Source: Psoroptes ovis
Taxonomy: Eukaryota > Arthropoda > Arachnida > Sarcoptiformes > Psoroptidae
Length of the DNA: 64,000 nt
Direction of reading: 5' to 3'
Assembly (NCBI GenBank): GCA_002943765.1
Contig: PQWQ01000007.1
Coordinates: forward strand, 1,924,501 to 1,988,500
The first letter of the stretch is position 1. Every line of letters starts with the position of its first letter. A program made the translations under genes and the position numbers. Positions 23,756 to 34,416 of the stretch are shown piece by piece. The notes below the pieces were generated by a model, which saw only the letters and a list, made by a program, of their open reading frames with translations, searched no databases and was not told where the DNA came from.

Positions 23756-24285
23756 AATGAAGAAAAATATCTTAATCTTGTGAATCTTAATTAATTAAAT
23801 CAAATGATCAAAACGAATAAATAATTTTTTGTACAAAATTTTCATTTTTGTTATTTTAAAAATTATAAATCAGCTGATTTATTTTTGAGTTCATTGTGTT
23901 GAAATAGACGTTTCAATGGCTTTAAGCAGCCAAGTTGCTATTATGACTATTTCGACCTAAAACTGGCAACATCAAAACATGATTTTAAAAAAACTGAAAT
24001 CATATGATTTTCATATGAATTTTAGAAAGTTGAGGATTGTAATTTGATTGAATAAATTAAAAGAAAATAAAAAAAATAATGGAATGAAAACAATAATTGA
24101 TTTGTGTACGTGTTCGATTGTTATTTGTTTTTGTTTTCATTCAACATATTTGTTAATGAATCGTGTTGAGAGATAATTCAAACATTCAAAACCTGAGAAA
24201 TGATTCGAAAAATTTAAATATCAATTTTTTGAAGTTTTGTTTTTTTTAATATTTTATTTTGTCATTCAAAATTCCATCCACAGTT
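23756..24285. other. Intergenic: SFSWAP 3' region and ZIP9 promoter
   Basis: Contains the SFSWAP poly(A) signal AATAAA at 23816-23821 and a slightly GC-richer patch (23930-23980, including TGGCAACATC, also found upstream of LETMD1). No other structure seen. Confidence 0.6.
23816..23821 (+). terminator. SFSWAP poly(A) signal
   Basis: AATAAA 61 nt after the stop codon, followed by a T/TG-rich stretch. Confidence 0.6.
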
Positions 24286-25328
24286 ATGGATCAATTATTT
24301 TTCCTAATATTATTAAATCTGTCCATTGGTTTTGGAAGTTATATCGCTGGAACTATACCGATATTATTTTATCTATCCGAAACTAAAGTTCGTTTATTCA
24401 GTGTGTTTGGTGCTGGTATTTTAATCGGTGCCGCATTATGTGTTATAATACCTGAAGGTATTAGTAGCATTTATCAAACAGGTGTTCTACATAAACATCT
24501 TAAACATCATAACATTCAAGAAAGATCTTTAAACTCATCAGATGTGATCAAAGATTTTACAGAAGCAAAAAATGTTGATGATCATTCAAATGAAAATAAT
24601 GATCCACATTCTGTGATTGGCCTTACATTGTTGATTGGTTTTATAGCAATGTTAATTGTTGATCAAATATCATCCAGTATGACTGGTAGTAATAGCAGTA
24701 ATACTGGCTATAGTCAATTATCTACATCGAATGATAATTCGATAAAAATCGATGCCGAATCTGACAATCATCATCATCATTCAACTGGCAATAAAAAAAT
24801 TTCTTCCCAAATAACAGCAACAATTGGTTTGATTGTTCATTCAGCCGGTAAATTATCCAAAAAGAATAGAAAAAATTAATTTTAACCAATTTTTTTTCAA
24901 AAGCTGATGGTATAGCATTAGGTGCAGCAGCAACGACATCGCATGCTGATGTTGAAATGATTGTGTTTTTAGCAATTTTATTACACAAAGCACCAGCTGC
25001 ATTCGGTTTAGTCACATTTCTATTACATGAAGGTTTAGATCGTAATCGTACTCGAAGACATTTGTTCTGGTTTTCTATCAGTGCACCATTATCATCATTT
25101 CTGACATATTTTTTTATTAATCAATCATCACAACAGCAAACATCATTCCATGAATATAATGCAACTGGTATTTCATTATTATTTTCGGCCGGTACATTTT
25201 TATATGTGGCCACAGTACATGTATTGCCTGAAATTATTCAACATCATCGTCTTAAATTGAAAGAATTATTACTGTTGATTGGTGGATCATTTTTACCATC
25301 CGTACTAACTATTAAACATCATCATTAA
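24286..25328 (+). CDS. SLC39A9: Zinc transporter ZIP9 (SLC39A9)
   Basis: ZIP-family importer that moves zinc into the cytosol, usually from the trans-Golgi or across the plasma membrane. Exons join(24286..24847,24904..25328); the 56-nt intron splits an Ala codon; 328 residues (human 307). Hydrophobic N-terminal helices begin at MDQLFFLILLNLSIGFG. PEG follows TM2, then a His/Asn-rich variable loop. The metal-binding TM4 motif HSAADGIALGAA is formed across the splice; TM5 carries HKAPAAFGL; NATGISLLFSAGTFLYVATVHVLPE is characteristic of the ZIP9 subfamily. ATG 24286 precedes the first membrane helix. A C-terminal His-rich end is kept. It converges on TBC1D20, only 198 bp apart. Confidence 0.95.
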
Positions 25329-25448
25329 TAATAATTGAATTAATTTGATTGTTGTTTATAAATACATTTCATTTAATAATTTTACTCGAAAACATTTTTT
25401 TATATATTTTGAGAAAAAAAAATTTTGTTAACGAACAAATTCTTTGTA

Positions 25449-25454
25449 AATAAA
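25449..25454 (+). terminator. ZIP9 poly(A) signal
   Basis: AATAAA 121 nt after the ZIP9 stop and only 73 nt before the TBC1D20 stop on the other strand. Confidence 0.45.
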
Positions 25455-25526
25455 TTAACAAACAATAATAATCTTGAATTGAGTGAAATATTTTTGATAA
25501 AGTAAAACTTAACATTTAAATATTTG

Positions 25527-26672
25527 CTAAGAACGAAAATAATCATACATTAATCTATAAATAACAGTGGAAATCAAACCAATTGATGCCATCGGTATAA
25601 ATTTTTGTCCAAGAATTTGTCTTGATATGCTTATCACTGACAATTGATTGTTATCATTGGTACTATCATCATTTAAAGCATTTGTATGCATTTGTCTCTG
25701 TTTTTCTAACATATTTTCAGGTGGATATTGAATGGAAAGTTTCAACGTGTCTTTGATTAATTGATCAATAAGTGATGATGATGAAATTTGATTTGGAATT
25801 GATGTCAAATATTTATGCATGCTAGCCATATCACAGTCAATTTGTAGAATGTTTGATTTTTTCCATAATAAAATAGCCACTGTAAAATAAATCGGCATTA
25901 AATAATGTGTTGATATGAATAAATCGAATAAACGTAATATATTATCTAAATCTTTCAATACATGACTGAACCATGTTATGATCCAACTGAGTGAAAATAT
26001 TGTACCAACATCGGAACGTATTAAATGATCGTACAGCTCAATATCTTCTTCTTTCAATATTAAATATATTATTTCCATCAAATTACTGGTAGTATTCATT
26101 GTACGCTCCATATAATAGCATAAATGTGTTTTAGATATTTTATTCAATAAAGATAATGCTTTCCGCTCATCCATTACCAATAAAAATGTTAGACATATAT
26201 CATGATAACCTTGATAGTAATGCATTTCTGGGTTGTGATCTAGTATTCGTATAATGATTTCAGTTAATTTATCTTGATATGCAATTCGTTGTAACTCTTG
26301 AACACTCGGTGGAAATCTTTTCAATGATCGATCAACATCTAAAATTACTTGACGATAATTATTGCTACTATGGATATCGAAAAATTCATCATATAAATCA
26401 TTGTCTTCATCATCAACATTTATCAAATAGGTCCAAACTTTTACACGTAAATCATTCGATATAAAACCACCATTAGAAAAAGCTAACGCTTTCAAAGATA
26501 GACGGTCATTTTCGTTTAAAAATTTTTCAATTTGTATTGATTTAAATTCATTAAAAAGTACATCATTTTCACTTGAATTTTTCAAATTATCATCATCACT
26601 ATTATCATTTTTGATGGAATTTGATCGTTCATCATTCATATTGGAATCGGAATCTTCATCAAACCTTTCCAT
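25527..26672 (-). CDS. TBC1D20: TBC1 domain family member 20, Rab1 GTPase-activating protein
   Basis: Intronless, 381 residues. GTPase-activating protein for Rab1/Rab18 at the ER, affecting ER-Golgi traffic and autophagy. An acidic Asp/Asn/Ser N-terminus (1-50) is followed by a TBC domain. The dual-finger residues are present: Arg115 in VILDVDRS (IxxDxxR-type finger) and Gln154 in YYQGYHD. The block GTIFSLSWIITWFSHVL and the CDMASMH motif are typical of TBC1D20 rather than other TBC proteins. The C-terminal hydrophobic segment FIPMASIGLISTVIYRL (about 355-371) fits the ER tail anchor of the family. ATG 26672 is the first in frame. Lies 252 bp downstream of RFC2 on the same strand. Confidence 0.95.
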   Translation of the reverse strand: MERFDEDSDSNMNDERSNSIKNDNSDDDNLKNSSENDVLFNEFKSIQIEKFLNENDRLSLKALAFSNGGFISNDLRVKVWTYLINVDDEDNDLYDEFFDIHSSNNYRQVILDVDRSLKRFPPSVQELQRIAYQDKLTEIIIRILDHNPEMHYYQGYHDICLTFLLVMDERKALSLLNKISKTHLCYYMERTMNTTSNLMEIIYLILKEEDIELYDHLIRSDVGTIFSLSWIITWFSHVLKDLDNILRLFDLFISTHYLMPIYFTVAILLWKKSNILQIDCDMASMHKYLTSIPNQISSSSLIDQLIKDTLKLSIQYPPENMLEKQRQMHTNALNDDSTNDNNQLSVISISRQILGQKFIPMASIGLISTVIYRLMYDYFRS

Positions 26673-26815
26673 AACTCAATTCATTTATTAAGTGGAATAT
26701 GACTCGATATTTTATAAATATTATGATGACATATTTATGCTCATTTTATCGATATTGAGAAATGATTAAGAGAAAATTTGAAAAATTGTTTTTTTTTTTT
26801 TTTTGAATATTTTCA

Positions 26816-26821
26816 TTTATT
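26816..26821 (-). terminator. RFC2 poly(A) signal
   Basis: TTTATT on the + strand (AATAAA on -), 104 nt after the RFC2 stop and before the TBC1D20 start. Confidence 0.5.
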
Positions 26822-26924
26822 TTCATGTAAACAATGCATATTTTGACCTGAATCTCGAATGACAATTTCAATGACATGTTGTGTTAAAATAGTGGCCAAT
26901 TGTGTTTTTCAAATCGCGGAAATT

Positions 26925-27917
26925 TTAAAACTTTGACATTATCTGCTGCTTTTGTATTAAACGTGCAATCAATCCTGCGAATTGTATCGATGAATGAATA
27001 CCTTGATAGCTGTTGAATTGTGTTTGTCCAATTTCTTGTATAAATTCCAACTTTAAATATTCCGGCATTGGATAACGTTTACATGTACGAAATATGTTCA
27101 AAATAATATCATCACATGAATAACCGAGATTTAATAAATTTTCAACGATTCTATATGCTTCATCAAAATTTTCTTCAATACATAGCTGAAGCATTTGTTT
27201 CAATTGCTCTGGATGTGGTTCATCACATATTTTGAACACATTTTCACTGTTTATTTTACCATCATAACCATCGGCAACTGATTGTAAATTGTTGATAGCT
27301 TGACGCAAATCACCTTGAGCAGTGTAAATAATAGCATCAATACCTTGATCATCATATTGGAGTTTTTCTTTTTTACAAATTTCAATTAATTTTTTTGTAA
27401 TTTTTTCATCCGAAACTTTACCAAAATGTATGACAGCACATCGTGATTGTATTGGTTCAATAATTTTTTCCGATGTATTACATGCTAATGCAAAACGAGT
27501 TGTTGATGAATAAATTTCCATCGTACGTCGAAGTGCTTGTTGTGCACCTTCAGTCATACTATCAGCTTCATCCAATATAATAATCTTATGTTGATTTGGT
27601 TGTAATTTCAATGAATTTTGTGCAAATAATTTAATTTTATTACGTACAACATCAATACCTCTTTCATTGGATGCATTCAACTCGAGCACAGCATCCGAAT
27701 ATTTATCACCTAATAATTTATGAGCTAAACATTTGATTGTTGTCGTTTTTCCAACACCTGGTGGTCCATTCAATATGAAATTCGGTACTTTACCATTTTC
27801 ACTAAATACTTTAAAACGTTCAATAACTGCATCGTTGCCAACAATTTCATCAAATGTTTTTGGTCGATATTTTTCTAACCATGGTATATTTTTATTGTCA
27901 TCTTTGCTGCTATTCAT
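26925..27917 (-). CDS. RFC2: Replication factor C subunit 2 (clamp loader, ~40 kDa)
   Basis: Intronless, 330 residues. Small subunit of the RFC complex that opens and loads the PCNA clamp during DNA replication and repair, and of alternative loaders. AAA+ features: PWLEKYRP (RFC box II) at 12-19, Walker A GPPGVGKT at 51-58, Walker B LDEAD at 115-119, sensor 1 LACNTSEK, and the SRC arginine-finger motif at 158-160. NSENVFKICDEPHP and LEFIQEIGQTQF identify RFC2 rather than RFC4 or RFC5. Length is close to the human 354. ATG 27917 is the only plausible start. It sits head to tail between LIS1 and TBC1D20, both on the same strand; each has its own promoter space. Confidence 0.96.
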   Translation of the reverse strand: MNSSKDDNKNIPWLEKYRPKTFDEIVGNDAVIERFKVFSENGKVPNFILNGPPGVGKTTTIKCLAHKLLGDKYSDAVLELNASNERGIDVVRNKIKLFAQNSLKLQPNQHKIIILDEADSMTEGAQQALRRTMEIYSSTTRFALACNTSEKIIEPIQSRCAVIHFGKVSDEKITKKLIEICKKEKLQYDDQGIDAIIYTAQGDLRQAINNLQSVADGYDGKINSENVFKICDEPHPEQLKQMLQLCIEENFDEAYRIVENLLNLGYSCDDIILNIFRTCKRYPMPEYLKLEFIQEIGQTQFNSYQGIHSSIQFAGLIARLIQKQQIMSKF

Positions 27918-28974
27918 GGTTTTTTAGAATTTTTGTTTTAAGATTCAATTAATCAAACAAAATCAAAACAATTTCAAATTTTCATTGAGGAAAAAGGCGC
28001 AAATTTGTGCATGTGACAAGTTTTCTCATTCAGCCCAATGGTCATTTGACAGCTGAACAAAATTCAGCCGATCAGGCTTCCATCTATGGTTCAAACTAAA
28101 ATTTCCGAAATTCGAAAAATTAGCAAAAGTGAAATTAATGATTGTCCAATTAATTTAAATTTTTAATAATTTAAATAAAAAAATGGTAAAAATGAATGAA
28201 ATTAGTCAGAATTCATTTTCATATATATATTTAATGTTGGTTGTTTGTAAACTAAAAAAAAAAATTGAAATTAAATAATCAAGTTAAGGATCAAAATTAT
28301 TATCAATTGTGTATATTTTTGTGTATTTATGTTCAAATCAAGTAGAAATTTAAGTTTATTAATTAATCAATGTTTGTTTGTTTGAATAGAAAAGAGAAAA
28401 ATTTTACACTAACAAAAAAAATAGTGGTAAGAATAATAAGAATAATTAATTAATCAATTAATTATAAATCACAATCATTGATTTTTTTTTCTTTTTTTTT
28501 GCAAAATGAAAGATCAAAATGAAAAAAAACAAGTATGATTATTTATAATATTAATAATAATAAGAATAATAATAATAATAAATCAATGATTATTTTATCA
28601 ACTGTAATAAAAATTGATGTGTGTGTGTGTGTGTGTTTGCAGTTTGTAATTAATGTTAATCAAATTTAAGACAGAATCTATGAATTCTATTAGATGTTTT
28701 TTATGATTGATGAAGGAAATGATTCAATGATGATTGTAATATAAATGATTGATTGACCAAAGACAAGATACAAAATAATAGTGTTAAATCGGTGAATATT
28801 TTCATTTGTTAAGGTGCTGTTCATTTGTTTGTTTGTGGTCTGTCGGGTTAATTTCAAAAAATTAGTCTAAATAAAAAAGGATTCCCAGATTCCCGAGTGT
28901 ATAATAACATTCGTATAAATATTATAATTTGAGAAAAGTATAATAAAAATATTCATAATAGCAATAAGAATAAT
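27918..28974. other. Intergenic: RFC2 promoter and LIS1 3' region
   Basis: 27990-28100 is locally less AT-rich (GGCGCAAATTTGTGC, GACAGCTG) and is the likely RFC2 promoter. The rest is A/T homopolymer runs, AAT trinucleotide repeats near 28550-28580 and a (GT)n run at 28619-28636, probably LIS1 3' UTR. No coding signal. Confidence 0.5.
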
Positions 28975-30540
28975 TTAACGACATTCCCAAATTTTGACGG
29001 TTAGATCGACACTGCCGCTTACGACATATGGGGCTCTTTGATGAAAATCTTTTTTGTCAAGAAAAATGGAAATTATTGATTAAATCAAGAATCATAGCAA
29101 AATTAGAACATACGAACCTATGCATGAGCAAAAATGTTTATGCGATTCTAATGTTTTTGTCAATCTTTTATTAACAACATCCCAAACTCGGATGGTTTTA
29201 TCATCAGATGCTGAAATGAAAAATTTACCGGCTGGATGCCAACTAACATCACGTACCCAGCTATCATGGCCAATGAATGTAAATAGACAAACACCAGTTC
29301 CAATATCCCATAATTTTAATGTATTATCACGTGAACCACTGACGAGATATGGACCTTGTAATTCTTTTCTTTTCTGTTTATGGGCAGAATTTTTAAAAAT
29401 CTAAATCATTATGAAAATATTACGAGTTCTTACCTCTTCGAACGCTTCAGATATGGATTTATAGGCAGTATTTGGTGCCCACGATATACATTCTACTGTA
29501 TGATCATGTTCGCGTAACATGACTTTGATATCATTACTGCCTCCACCGCCACTATTCATATGCTGATTAGCAGTAACCAGATTCCAAACAATTATTGTCT
29601 GAAAATCATATTGATACAAAATTAAAATAGACTTTGAAAAAAAACTAAAAACGTACATGATCTTTGGAACATGTTGCCATTAATGATCCATCAGCATTAA
29701 CACGAACCATTTTGACCCATTCACGATGACCGGTGAATGTGCTCACACAATAACCAGTCGATATTTCCCACATTTTGATTGTTTTATCACGGGAACAACT
29801 CAAAACATAATCACCTGATGGAACAAATGTAACCGATGATACATTATGATCGTGTCCATATAATGTTTTGATGCAAATATAATTTTGGAAATCCCATAAT
29901 TTTACACTCAAATCAGCTGAACATGATGCCAATATTTTACCATTGGGCGAAAATGACAAGTCTTGTACGGCATTAGTGTGACCTTTTAATGTTTTTTCAT
30001 ATGTACCAGTTTCATAATCCCATGTTTTGATTGTACCATCTTCACTCGCAGATACAACACATACGAATATCGGATGAAATAATACACGAGTAATAGGCGC
30101 TGTATGGCCATCCATGGTACAACGTTCTGGTGGTCTTGGTATCCATTCTGTTGGTGAACGTTTATCTCTTAACGGTGCACCAATAACATACTCTTTTTCT
30201 AATTCACGACATTTATCTTCTAATTCATTTACTTTTTTTGATAACCTTGCTACAGATATCCATTTCTTTTCTAATATGCCAGAAGGTCCTCTATCTGGAT
30301 CTTTTTGCTATTGTAAATGAGAATTATAATAATTTCTGTTCATTTTAATCATTTAAAAACATACAATGTTAGCATCTTTTTTGAATGCTTCAAACGCATC
30401 AATATAACCATTACTCTCCAAATAATCTGCGATTGCATATTCCCTGAAATTCAATCAAAAGATAAGAATCAAAATTTCAATATAATCATCAAAAATGCAT
30501 ACAATTCTTGTTTTTGGCGAGGTGTTAACACCATTATCAT
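28975..30540 (-). CDS. PAFAH1B1: LIS1 (PAFAH1B1), dynein regulator
   Basis: Binds cytoplasmic dynein with NudE/NudC, acting in nuclear migration and neuronal transport; also the beta subunit of PAF acetylhydrolase. Exons complement(join(28975..29048,29118..29400,29434..29598,29657..30307,30365..30443,30503..30534)); all six join in phase, giving 427 residues. Landmarks: MVLTPRQKQEL start, LisH AIADYLESNGY, coiled coil with LEKKW and KKVNELE, the WIPRPPE linker, then seven WD40 repeats (GHTAPITRVLFHP, GHTNAVQDLSF, GHDHNVSSV, GHREWVKMV, EHDHTVECISWAP, GHDSWVRDV, and the last ending VKIWECR). A second ATG in frame lies two codons upstream at 30540; the conserved MVL start at 30534 is preferred. 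A Gly run (GGGGS) interrupts the blade before EHDHTVE. Confidence 0.96.
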
Positions 30541-33500
30541 GTTTATTTTTAATTCGAATTATTTTCAAGAAAAAAAATGATGATTAAGATTTTTAAGGTA
30601 TATTTTTTGCGATGATGATGCTGATTATGATGAATGATTAATTAATTAATTAATACGAAGTAAACAAAATAATGAGGAAATAACAAAACAAACAAACAAA
30701 AAAATAACAATGAAATTTTATTCTATTAATAATTTTTTAGCAGCTGATGATATTGAAAAAAACAGATAAAAAAAGATGAAAAACAAAATTGAATTAGCAA
30801 TTCAATGATTTTTTATAGTTGATCATTTGGATGTTAATAAAAAAAAAATCAATTGGAAACATTTGGACATTAAGATGAAATCATTTTTTGTTGCTTCATG
30901 TTGAATTTCGTCGAAATTAAAAAAAGAAACATAACAGAAAAAACGAAACCAATCAATGATCATTCAAAAATCAATCAAAATAAAAAAATGATTGAAAAAA
31001 CTAGACAACACACATGAATAAATAAATAAATAAATTATGAATCAAATATGATAATTATTATTACTCTTGTTTTATTTTAATAAATGATAAACATTTGAAA
31101 AAAAAAATCACACACAAACACACATTTTTTGTTCACAAAATATTGAAATTCATTCAAAATTTATATATTTTCAATTAAATTCGTTGTTGGTATTTTTTGC
31201 TGTATTTTGTTTTTTTTTTTTCATAAAAATGTCTTCGTTGTTGTTGATGATGATGGTGTGTTTATAATTATCATCCTCATCAACATCAATTGAATCAAAT
31301 GTTTTTCATTCATACGTTCATTCATTCATTTAATTCATTTTTTTATGTATAGTTGAATTATTATAATAATTCTTGATAATTTGTTATTCATGTATATTTT
31401 TATATTTACGAATGAATTAAAAATAAAAAATTGCAATCATTTACTATACAATTTCACATACAATTTTCACAGTTGTTTTCATGTATTTTTTTTATCCACT
31501 AAAATTTATTTTAGCATCCAGAGTTATATCTAAATCTTGGTGGTGATTATCATCTTCATCATCATCATCATCATTGTTGTTGTCGTTATTATCATATCTT
31601 CAGCAACGAAAACAAAACAAAAATAATCATGAAATCTAAATGAATCAATGGTTGATGAGAAAGAAACCACACAAAACTCGAATTGAAAGCTTCTTCGATC
31701 GAATGTTTTTGTTTTGTTTATTTTCTATTCTTCACATTCGATTTTTTCGTTTTTTTTCAAAACTGCTAGCAGCATTGATATGACATATGAGTAGTTGGCC
31801 AAAATGTTTGCGGCAATTTAGCGGCTCATTTTCTTTAGCTAACATACTGTTTCACGTACAAAATTATTGCATTGTGACTGTAACCAATTTCATTCGAAAA
31901 AAATTGTTTCTGATGAATCAATGATGTGAATGCGTATAGCGAATAGTGTTTTGGCCGTAGTGGATATATTGATTGTGACTATTACTTTTGAGTTTTTAAT
32001 TTGTATTTTTTCTGTTTATGTTTCGGAAGAATTTGAATATTTTCAAATTATTTAGACCAATTTGTCGTAATTAATCAATGACGATTGGACATTTTTGGAC
32101 ATGAACATTTGGGCATTGATTCAATTAGAAATTGGAAAGAAAATTACAAATGATCAAACAAGCAAAAATTATTGCATAATCGCCATGTAATTTGCGGCGA
32201 CTAAAATTATTTCAAATTCAAAAATGCGCGCGCAATTTTTGCTCGCATTTTTATGAATCGAAAGCATATAAATATGATAATTTATATAATCGAAAATCAT
32301 AATACAAATTCAAGGTCCATAAGGTCTTTAATCAATCAAATTTTATTTCTTCAATTTTCCTTACTATTCTACCATCCATTCATTCATTCATCATTAATAA
32401 TAATGATCCTTGAACCAACCAAACCACTACAACAATGAAATTTTTCATTTTTATATGAATGAAAACAAAACAAATGGGTCAAAGAAAAGTAAATGAAAAA
32501 AACTTGGACACTTTACTGAATTAAAGCTTTATTACTGAATTTTCTGGCCATTGTTGATCATCATTATTATATAAACACGGCTATATACGTGGTGTTCACG
32601 CATGAATATGAATGAAAAATGAATGAAGAATAAAATCTTCAACAATTATCATCATTAAAACAGCGAAAAAAAAATTGAACCAGAAAATAATGAAGAAGAA
32701 GAAGAAGTCGTAATCAATGGTAAGTCTTCAAGAAAATGAATTGAATGAATGCATTGAAATTGTATTCAAATATATCTTATATCACAACTATAGCAATACA
32801 CTATGAGATATTGTTCACATATATAAATGTTCACAAGTGATTATATTTGTGTGTGTGTGTATGTGTGTATATTGGCTTTGCCATCGCCACCAATAACAAC
32901 AACAGCAATAAACATATGTGCCTGTATATCCACACAATGAAATCGTATGTATTTCAGTTCCCTTCAGTTTTTCATCAATGAAAGCAAACAAACAAACAAA
33001 CAGAAACAGAACAATCATCTGTAAAGTTATTCATTATTCATTCATTTATTCAATCAACAAACAACAATGGTGGTGGTGGTGGTGGTGTGTGTGTGTGTGT
33101 GTGTTTTGAATTAGTAAATACACAGGCAAATAGTTCTCAGAACAACAACAACAACAACAAATGATTGTATTTGTATGAATCAATGGTCTATGGACCATCA
33201 TAGCACCATTATAATCGTTATGCGGCAGGCACCAATGCTACTTCTACATTTCACTTTCTTCACTTATTATTCAAATGTATTTAATTTTTTAATTTAGTTT
33301 TTTTTTTGATTTTTTATTCAATTTTTTTTCTTACAATTTCATTAATGGTGATAGTCGGTTTGTTTGATTTTGTTTTAGATTTTTTCATTTTTTTTCAATT
33401 CAAAATTTGTTTTCTGCTGATTTTTTATTGATGATAATGATGAAGATGACGATGATGGTAATTGGTGATGATCATTGTCTATTTGGTTATGATTTTGATT

Positions 33501-34416
33501 TTTTATTTATTTCGAATGTCTTCAACTGTTTTTTTCAATAAATTTTTAAATATGTGATAATGGTGATGGTGGTTGATGTGTGTGTCAGTGTTATATGTTT
33601 GTATGAAAAATTCATTAATAAATCAATAATCATCAATTTCCATTCAATTTCATTTGAATTCATTTGAATTTAACCGACATTTGATGAATCAAAGGGTTGT
33701 CTTCATTTATAAAGAAATTAAAATCAATCAATTTTGATTTGAAGAAAATAAACGAAATGAAATTGAAAATTGTGTCATTCATTCATTGATAAAACCAAGT
33801 ACAAAAACATTCAATCAAATCTATATTCTGTTCATATAATATATTTTTTTTTGTTTATTTATTTATTTATTTTTATTTAATTTATTTATTTTTATTATTA
33901 TTTTCATCAATCAATCAATGAAATATCTGCCATTTGATTATTATTAATGATCATTATTTCCATATATTTTTGAATTTATTTTCATGTTTCCATATTTTTG
34001 TTGAATCAAATTCATTTGGAAAACTATCTGCCATTTCTGCCATAATTTATTTTACGAAAAATATGAATAATTATGATAATTACGATTATGTTAATTAATC
34101 AATGAATTTTAATTGAAATTCATCAAAATTTATTTAATTTTCAGCTATTTTTCAAATCACAAATCATTGTTTCTTTGATGTGAAGATGTGCACAAGTTTG
34201 TTTATATTTTGTCAAATTTCAAGTTGAATTAAATTTTCATAATTTGATGATACAATGAAAAATAATGCAACTGTCAAAATAATGTCATCATTGATTATTG
34301 TCATTTTTCAGAAATTTTGATCATTTCTTTTGTTTTTGATTTTGTTTGAATTTTTTTTTCAAAATTTTACAATTAAAAATTATTGATTAAATACAATCGA
34401 TCAATCAATCAAATCA
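30541..34416. other. 3.9-kb intergenic region between divergent LIS1 and NF1
   Basis: No coding sequence recognised. A-rich and T-rich stretches, (TCA)n near 31555-31585, (GT)n at 32848-32862, (GGT)n followed by (GT)n at 33066-33104 and (TTTA)n near 33856-33880. Likely promoters and 5' UTR/intron material of both genes. Confidence 0.6.
33066..33104. repeat. Compound (GGT)n-(GT)n microsatellite
   Basis: Perfect GGT repeats run directly into GT repeats. No function seen. Confidence 0.85.

Noticed and set aside
23214..23783. 189-codon frame overlapping the SFSWAP RS region
   Set aside because: Alternate-frame reading of GAT/CAT-rich and RS-repeat DNA; the conserved frame is the SFSWAP one.
27985..28000. 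E2F-like site (GGCGCAAA) upstream of RFC2
   Set aside because: Attractive for a replication gene, but it does not match the TTTSSCGC consensus exactly and a single 8-mer is weak evidence.
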